From: Onthophagus taurus
Taxonomy: Eukaryota; Arthropoda; Insecta; Coleoptera; Scarabaeidae
Direction of reading: 5' to 3'
NCBI RefSeq assembly: GCF_036711975.1
Contig: NC_091970.1
Location: forward strand, 1,619,501-1,683,500
Length of the DNA stretch: 64,000 bases
Below are positions 58,195 to 64,000 of the stretch, in pieces. Under the pieces are notes generated by a model. It did not search any database, was not told where the DNA came from, and saw only the letters and a list, made by a program, of their open reading frames with translations. The position numbers and the translations under genes were made by a program. Numbering within the stretch: the stretch's first letter is position 1; every line of letters begins with the position of its first letter.

Positions 58195-60560
58195 AATATC
58201 TAGCAACATCATGTTTGAACTCATTTTAATGGTTTTTTTAATAAAGAATACATCATAAGAGAACACCATGAAGTTGTCTATTATACGATAACTAACTTCA
58301 GATTTAAAATGTCAACCTCAATTTTGACATATTTGTAATCTTCATTAAAAATCCTTTAAAATGAGTACAAACACGACATATTTATCTTCAATATTAATGA
58401 AGTTATGGTCAACTTCCGGTTAAGAATGTCAACGTCAATTCTGACATATTTGTAATCGTTGTGAAAAATCCTTTGAAATGAGTCCAAACATGATACGTTT
58501 AATTCTAATATTACTCGAGATATAACCAACTTCCGGTTTGAAATGTCAATGTCATTTTGACATATTCTTAATTTTTATAAAATGTCTTAATATTTGTCAC
58601 AAAAACAAAAATATAATTAAAAAAAAATCAAAAATTAAGGTTGGTATTAATATTTAAAAATTAAATTGTTATCTTCATTGTTGCTAACTTCGGGTTTAAC
58701 GTTTTTTATTCAAACTTTTTTGTTTATTGAGATAAATGCGTCATCTTTGGGCTCATTTTAAAGGTTGTTTAATGAAGATGACAAATATGTCAAAATTGAC
58801 GTTGACGTTTCAAACCGGAAGTGATTATATCTCCATTAATATTAAAGTTAAATATGTCGAGTTTGGACTCATTTTAAAGGATTTTTTATGAAGTTGACAA
58901 ATATGTCAAAATTAAATTTGAAAGTTCGAACTTTTTGGTTTTTTGAGATAAATGTATCATGTTTGGACACATTTTAAAGGTTTTTTTAATAAAGAATACA
59001 TCATGAAAGAACACCACGAAGTTGTCCATTTGTCTATTATATGAATAACTAACTTCAGGTTTAAAAAGACAACCTCAATTTTGACATATTTATAATCTTC
59101 ATTAAAAATCCTTTAAAATGAGTACAAACACGACATATTTATCTTCAATATTAATGAAGTTATGGTCAACTTCCGGTTAAGAATGTCAACCTCAATTTTG
59201 ACATATTTGTAATGGTTGTGAAAAATCCTTTGAAATGAGTTCAAACATGATACGTTTAATTCCAATATTACTCGAGATATAACCAACTTCCGGTTTGAAA
59301 TGTCAATGTCATTTTGACATATTCTTAATTTTTATAAAATGTCTTAATATTTGTCACAAAAACAAAAATATATTAAAAAAAAATCCAAAATTAAGGTTGG
59401 TATTAATATTTCAAAATTAAATTGTTATCTTTATTGTTGCTAACTTCGGGTTTAACGTTTTTTATTCAAACTTTTTTGTTTATTGAGATAAATGCGTCAT
59501 CTTTGGGCTCATTTTAAAGGTTGTTTAATGAAGATGACAAATATGTCAAAATTGACGTTGACGTTTCAAACCGGAAGTGATTATATCTCCATTAATATTA
59601 AAGTTAAATATGTCGAGTTTGGACTCATTTTAAAGGATTTTTTATGAAGTTGACAAATATGTCAAAATTAAATTTGAAAGTTCGAACTTTTTGGTTTTTT
59701 GAGATAAATGTATCATGTTTGGACATATTTTAAAGGTTTTTTTAATAAAGAATACATCATGAAAGAACACCACGAAGTTGTCCATTTGTCTATTATATGA
59801 ATAACTAACTTCAGGTTTAAAAAGACAACCTCAATTTTGACATATTTATAATCTTCATTAAAAATCCTTTAAAATGAGTACAAACACGAATATTTATCTT
59901 CAATATTAATGAAGTTATGGTCAACTTCCGGTTAAGAATGTCAACCTCAATTTTGACATATTTGTAATGGTTGTGAAAAATCCTTTGAAATGAGTCCAAA
60001 CATGATACGTTTAATTCCAATATTACTCGAGATATAACCAACTTCCGGTTTGAAATGTCAATGTCATTTTGACATATTCTTAATTTTTATAAAATGTTTT
60101 AATATTTGTCACAAAAACAAAAATTTATTAAGAAAAAATCAAAAATTAAGGTTGGTATTAATATTTAAAAATTAAATTGTTATCTTTATTGTTGCTAACT
60201 TCGGGTTTAACGTTTTTTGTTTAAATTTTTTTGTTTATTGAGATAAATGCGTCATCTTTGGGCTCATTTTAAAGGTTGTTTAATGAAGATGACAAATATG
60301 TCAAAATTGACGTTGACGTTTCAAACCGGAAGTGATTATATCTCCATTAATATTAAAGTTAAATATGTCGAGTTTGGACTCATTTTAAAGGAATTTTTAT
60401 GAAGTTGACAAATATGTCAAAATTAAAAGTTGGAAGTTCGAACTTTTTGGTTTTTTGAGATAAATGTGTCAAGTTTGGACTCACTTTAAAGGTTATTTTA
60501 TGAAGATTACGAATATAATAATGTATTATTATTTTATAAATTATTTTATAATAATGTATA
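58195..60560 (-). repeat. ~755-bp tandem units of the ACCGGAAGT / ATGAGTCCAAAC family
   Basis: GCTAACTTCGGGTTTAACG lies at 58683, 59439 and 60194 (period ~755 bp), in inverted orientation relative to the 36-38.6-kb array. The unit equals the 533-bp unit plus ~220 bp (TCGAACTTTTTGGTTTTTTG to ACATTTTAAAGGTTTTTTTA). Each has several ATGAGT(C/A)CAAAC words and ACCGGAAGTG or its complement. The right edge TATTTTATGAAGATTACGAA matches the terminus at about 36020 and 26385. Confidence 0.93.
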
Positions 60561-60828
60561 GTGTTGACGATAACAAACGAAAATAAATACAATAATAAGT
60601 AAATAAATAAATAATAATTATTAATTTAAATTTACCGCCAAAATATCTAGTGATATTTTCTGGTGATTTTTCCCAGTGTAAATCTGACTTTCGCGTTTAC
60701 TCCTCCTGGTTTAAAAACAGAGTATAGTTCTAGTGCAGGTGTTAGTTCTAGTTTTAATTATTATTCAGCGCTAAGTTGTATATTTTTAAGTTTCGGGTTT
60801 AGCCCTGTGTCTTCAGACGCTGAATGTT

Positions 60829-61015
60829 AGGTAAGGTTAGTTTTGTTTACAAACATTAATTATACCATGAAGTTTTCTTTGGCAATTAGTAATGGCAATT
60901 ATAGCGTGAAGTTTTCTTTTGTAATGTCAATTATAGCGTGAAGGAATGTTCGGTAAGGTTAGTTTTGTTTACAAACATTAATTATACCTTGAAGTTTTCT
61001 TTGGCAATTATACTT
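60829..61015. repeat. Two ~60-bp direct copies, 123 bp apart
   Basis: GGTAAGGTTAGTTTTGTTTA followed by CAAACATTAATTATACC occurs at about 60832 and 60954. GAAGTTTTCTTT recurs three times. A small local duplication. Confidence 0.8.
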
Positions 61016-61760
61016 TAATTTAGTTCTTGTACATTTTAATTGATCTAAAAAATTTTTTTTTGATTTAATCCACTTACCTTGCTTATAATTTCATCCATTT
61101 ACCCATTTTGAATTAAATACGACCTTTAAATCCTATTAATTAGGTGTTTTTCACAAAAAAAACTTAAATTCAACGTCAATTTTGACAAGCAACTGCAATA
61201 TTTGGATCTTAATCACCATGGTAACCCAGTCAAGTTGGATAACCTTAAAATAATAAAATTTTATTCCGATTTTTTTATCAATTATTTTTCAAAAACATTT
61301 TTCATTACGATTATTTCGCATTCATAACAAATTCGTTAATTGTAGTTAATTTAAATCGATTCTAATTAAAAGAACTAAATTAAAAATATGAGAACAGGCA
61401 AAATACTTATAGGCCTAAGATCTTTCAAATGAGATGGGTTGTTGGTGGGTTGAAATGGATTCTGAGTACTGGAAGTGAAAGAAAGAAGAATGTGAATAAA
61501 GTGTTCAAAATGTCCGAATTTATTTCTACTAGGGAATTAATTTAGTGATTTCACGAAAATATTTGCTGTCTAATTAAAACATAATAAATCCAATGGAAAT
61601 ATTTTACGGTATAAAACAAATCTTTATTGATCTTGTATAAATTAACATTTTGATTTATTTAATTCGATTCATCATCTTCTTCAAAATAGAAACTAAAAAA
61701 AACAGGTTATATATTTAAACATAAAACCAAACCACTTTGTGTAAAAATCCCCAGATAACA
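61016..61760. other. Spacer, no gene
   Basis: AT-rich unique DNA with no ORF above background and no repeat recognised. Confidence 0.4.
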
Positions 61761-62068
61761 ACTGAATTAGTCCTTTTCGAACGGTGTCGGTGCTTTATAT
61801 TAGCGTTGGTTTGTTAATTTTACAATGTTTGCCCAAGTTTATCGAGTTTACCATCTTGACTATTAACTAGTAAACTTCGTATCAAATACCCAGTTTGTTT
61901 TGTGCATTTTAGTGGTGATTTAAATAGTGAAAAAAAACCAATTTGTTCATAAAACCTGAAACGGATATATTGATTCGGTCTTTTGTGAGTACATCCTCGA
62001 AAGAGGGCGGTTTATTTCCGATTTTTTTCCTTTTATTTTGTGATTTACGACTCCCTTTTTTGATAGAA
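61761..62068 (+). other. Possible non-coding first exon
   Basis: A mixed-composition stretch ending at a good donor, GATAGAAG|TAAGTACTTC (GTAAGT at about 62068). The 74-codon frame across it continues past the donor and resembles nothing. It could be the 5' UTR of a rightward gene outside the window; weak evidence. Confidence 0.2.
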
Positions 62069-63309
62069 GTAAGTACTTCTGGACGATTTAAAACCCTTTT
62101 CTATAATAGTTCCTTAAGGTTTATTTTGTACTTTCTTTTTGGATCCATTTCGAACCAGACCTTTTAAAACGAAGATTGAAGATTAAAAGAGGATCCTTTG
62201 AGTTGTTTTATGAGAAAAAAAATTTACATCTTACTAATTTGTTAATTTAATTTAAGAAAACTCCGTTTTAATTATCATCTCATTTCGTTGAGACTTTGTA
62301 TAAAATTTAAGAAAATAACCGATAATTAATCTTAACACTACGTTGTCTTGAAATGATATTATTCTTCATGTTCTTAGTTCTTAATCGTAGTCGTCTCAAC
62401 AACAGCTGCTACTGCTCTTTTCATTACCATATGAAAAAGATTTACGATCTCTTCTTGCTGTATAAAATCTAACTTTTTCTCTCCGTTCATTTAATATCTC
62501 TTGTTTTGGACCCCTCGGGTTACGGGCTACCAATGATGTTGTGAACCTGGTGGTTGGGATACGAGGAGAATTGCGTGGGTCTCAATTAATTGTTTCGCTT
62601 CTGAACCGTTTTCATTTCACGTGCGCACATAATTAAAAGCAAATTTGCACCGGAAACTGATGTTTTTGTTGTTGTAATAACTTCGTTTCATTTTGTAACT
62701 GCGTGGGCTTCAAAGTTCAAAAATCTCCCCAAAAATTAGTTTTTACCTGGAAATTTTGTGTTTTATATGGACCCACTCTGCTTTTATTACGTTTTTTCGA
62801 ATCAAATCGTTTTTTTTAAAGATGTATTAATATTCGCATTTAGTGTATTTAATTGCATGGAAAATTGCATCGATAAAACATAATCCAATCTTATCTATTA
62901 ATTTATCTATCTGTACAAAACTACAAAGACATCAAGTGAGATATATTTAGAACCAACGAATTTGGAGAATAGAAATGAATAAGCATCTAATGAAGGCATT
63001 GAAAATGGAAATAAAAGAGAGGTGTTGACTTAGGTTGGAAAGTCATGTCTCATCTTTTGATGAGTGGAAAAAGATTGAAAATAGAAATAACCTAAACCGA
63101 AACACTAAAAAGAATGAAAATCTAGGTAGAAAATTGGGAGAGTGGAGTGAGACTTTAAAAGCAAAAATAAGTTCCAGATATTATCTAGACTGGAAAAACT
63201 CTGGTAATAGAAATATACTGCATAGAGATTAGGAAGACAGGAATGTGGAAAGTAATAGAAGAAAAGCTTGAAAAGTGATTGAAAAAATAAGTGGGAAAGG
63301 ATTGTAGAT
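62069..63309. other. Unique intergenic DNA, no gene
   Basis: 62510-62660 is relatively GC-rich (GGACCCCTCGGGTTACGGGC, CACGTGCGCAC) and could be regulatory. 62.98-63.25 kb has A/G-rich imperfect repeats (GAAAATAGAAAT, GGAAAAA) that generate small overlapping ORFs. No domain is recognisable. Confidence 0.35.
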
Positions 63310-64000
63310 GCAAGAAACATTTTAAAGGTTTTTTTAATAAAGAATACATCATGAAAGAACACCACGAAGTTGTCCATTTGTCTATTATATGAATAACTAA
63401 CTTCACGTTTAAAAAGACAACCTCAATTTTGACATATTTATATTCTTCATTAAAAATCCTTTAAAATGAGTACAAACACGACATATTTATCTTCAATATT
63501 AATGAAGTTATGGTCAACTTCCGGTTAAGAATGTCAACCTCAATTTTGACATATTTGTAATGGTTGTGAAAAATCCTTTGAAATGAGTCCAAACATGATG
63601 CGTTTAATTCCAATATTACTCGAGATATAAGCAACTTCCGGTTTGAAATGTCAATGTCATTTTGACATATTCTTAATTTTTATAAAATGTCTTAATATTT
63701 GTCACAAAAACAAAAATATAATTAAAAAAAATCAAAAATTAAGGTTGGTATTAATATTTAAAAATTAAATTGATATCTTCATTGTTGCTAACTTCGGGTT
63801 TAACGTTTTTTATTCAAACTTTTTTGTTTTTTGAGATAAATGCGTCATCTTTGGGCTCATTTTAAAGGTTGTTTAATGAAGATGACAAATATGTCAAAAT
63901 TGACGTTGACGTTTTAAACCGGAAGTGATTATATTTCCATTACAATTAAAATTAAATGCATCATGTTTGGACACATTTTATTTTTAAAGGTTTTTTTAAT
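63310..64000 (-). repeat. One further unit of the 755-bp family, running off the window end
   Basis: Starts abruptly at ACATTTTAAAGGTTTTTTTA and follows the same order as the 58.2-60.5-kb units (ATGAGTACAAACACGACATA, AACTTCCGGTTAAGAATGTC, GCTAACTTCGGGTTTAACG at 63787, ACCGGAAGTGATTATATTTC). It is cut by the window edge. Confidence 0.93.

Noticed and set aside
61943-62167. 74-codon forward ORF
   Set aside because: It crosses a good splice donor and its translation is low-complexity hydrophobic; more likely untranslated sequence.

Overview
The window is nuclear DNA of an insect, most likely a beetle. It is AT-rich, protein-coding genes are split by introns with canonical GT/AG ends (many only 50-65 bp long), and the proteins have insect-type domain content: a FoxK orthologue, small secreted CBM14 chitin-binding proteins and a DUF1091 protein. 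The beetle assignment is an inference from overall character, not from a diagnostic gene.

Layout. 1-430 is the end of a 174-bp tandem repeat. 969-14667 (+) is a complete seven-exon forkhead gene, FoxK. Its introns 1, 2 and 5 each hold a different satellite array. 15.9-17.9 kb is a degenerate tandem repeat. 18.8-27.4 kb is a cluster of four small secreted chitin-binding genes (one single-domain, three two-domain). Two of these lie on the arms of a roughly 1.7-kb inverted duplication that also copied a divergent promoter. A graveyard of transposon fragments lies at 19.4-22.6 kb. 28.9-31.0 kb holds a divergent pair: an unrecognised 188-aa gene (-) and a mu-crystallin/ornithine cyclodeaminase-like gene (+). 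32.7-34.5 kb is a 225-bp satellite. 35.2-35.8 kb (-) is a DUF1091 secreted-protein gene. 38.8-47.2 kb (-) is a complete five-exon gamma-glutamyltranspeptidase gene whose 6.5-kb third-exon-side intron contains about 24 copies of a 173-bp satellite. From 47.2 kb to the end I found no intact gene: there are transposase and reverse-transcriptase relics, a 1.3-kb foldback element, a 420-bp satellite, hAT-like ends and large arrays of one interspersed repeat family.

The most unusual aspect is the repeats. At least nine tandem-repeat families with different periods (about 173, 174, 225, 226, 233, 325, 420, 533 and 755 bp) sit in or beside ordinary genes. Several are related: the 533-, 755- and 420-bp families share a core phrase containing ATGAGTCCAAAC, and the 533/755 family is carried by elements with recurring ends and variable internal copy number. 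Some monomers contain near-consensus transcription-factor words: a CTCF-like word in the FoxK intron 5 array, an ETS-like word in the 533/755 family and a YY1/Pho-like word in the 420-bp family. Whether these act as regulatory platforms is inference.

The genes do not form a pathway. The chitin-binding cluster is a local expansion. Gamma-glutamyltranspeptidase and DUF1091 are neighbours transcribed in the same direction; a copy of the DUF1091 5' end lies directly against the transpeptidase stop codon.
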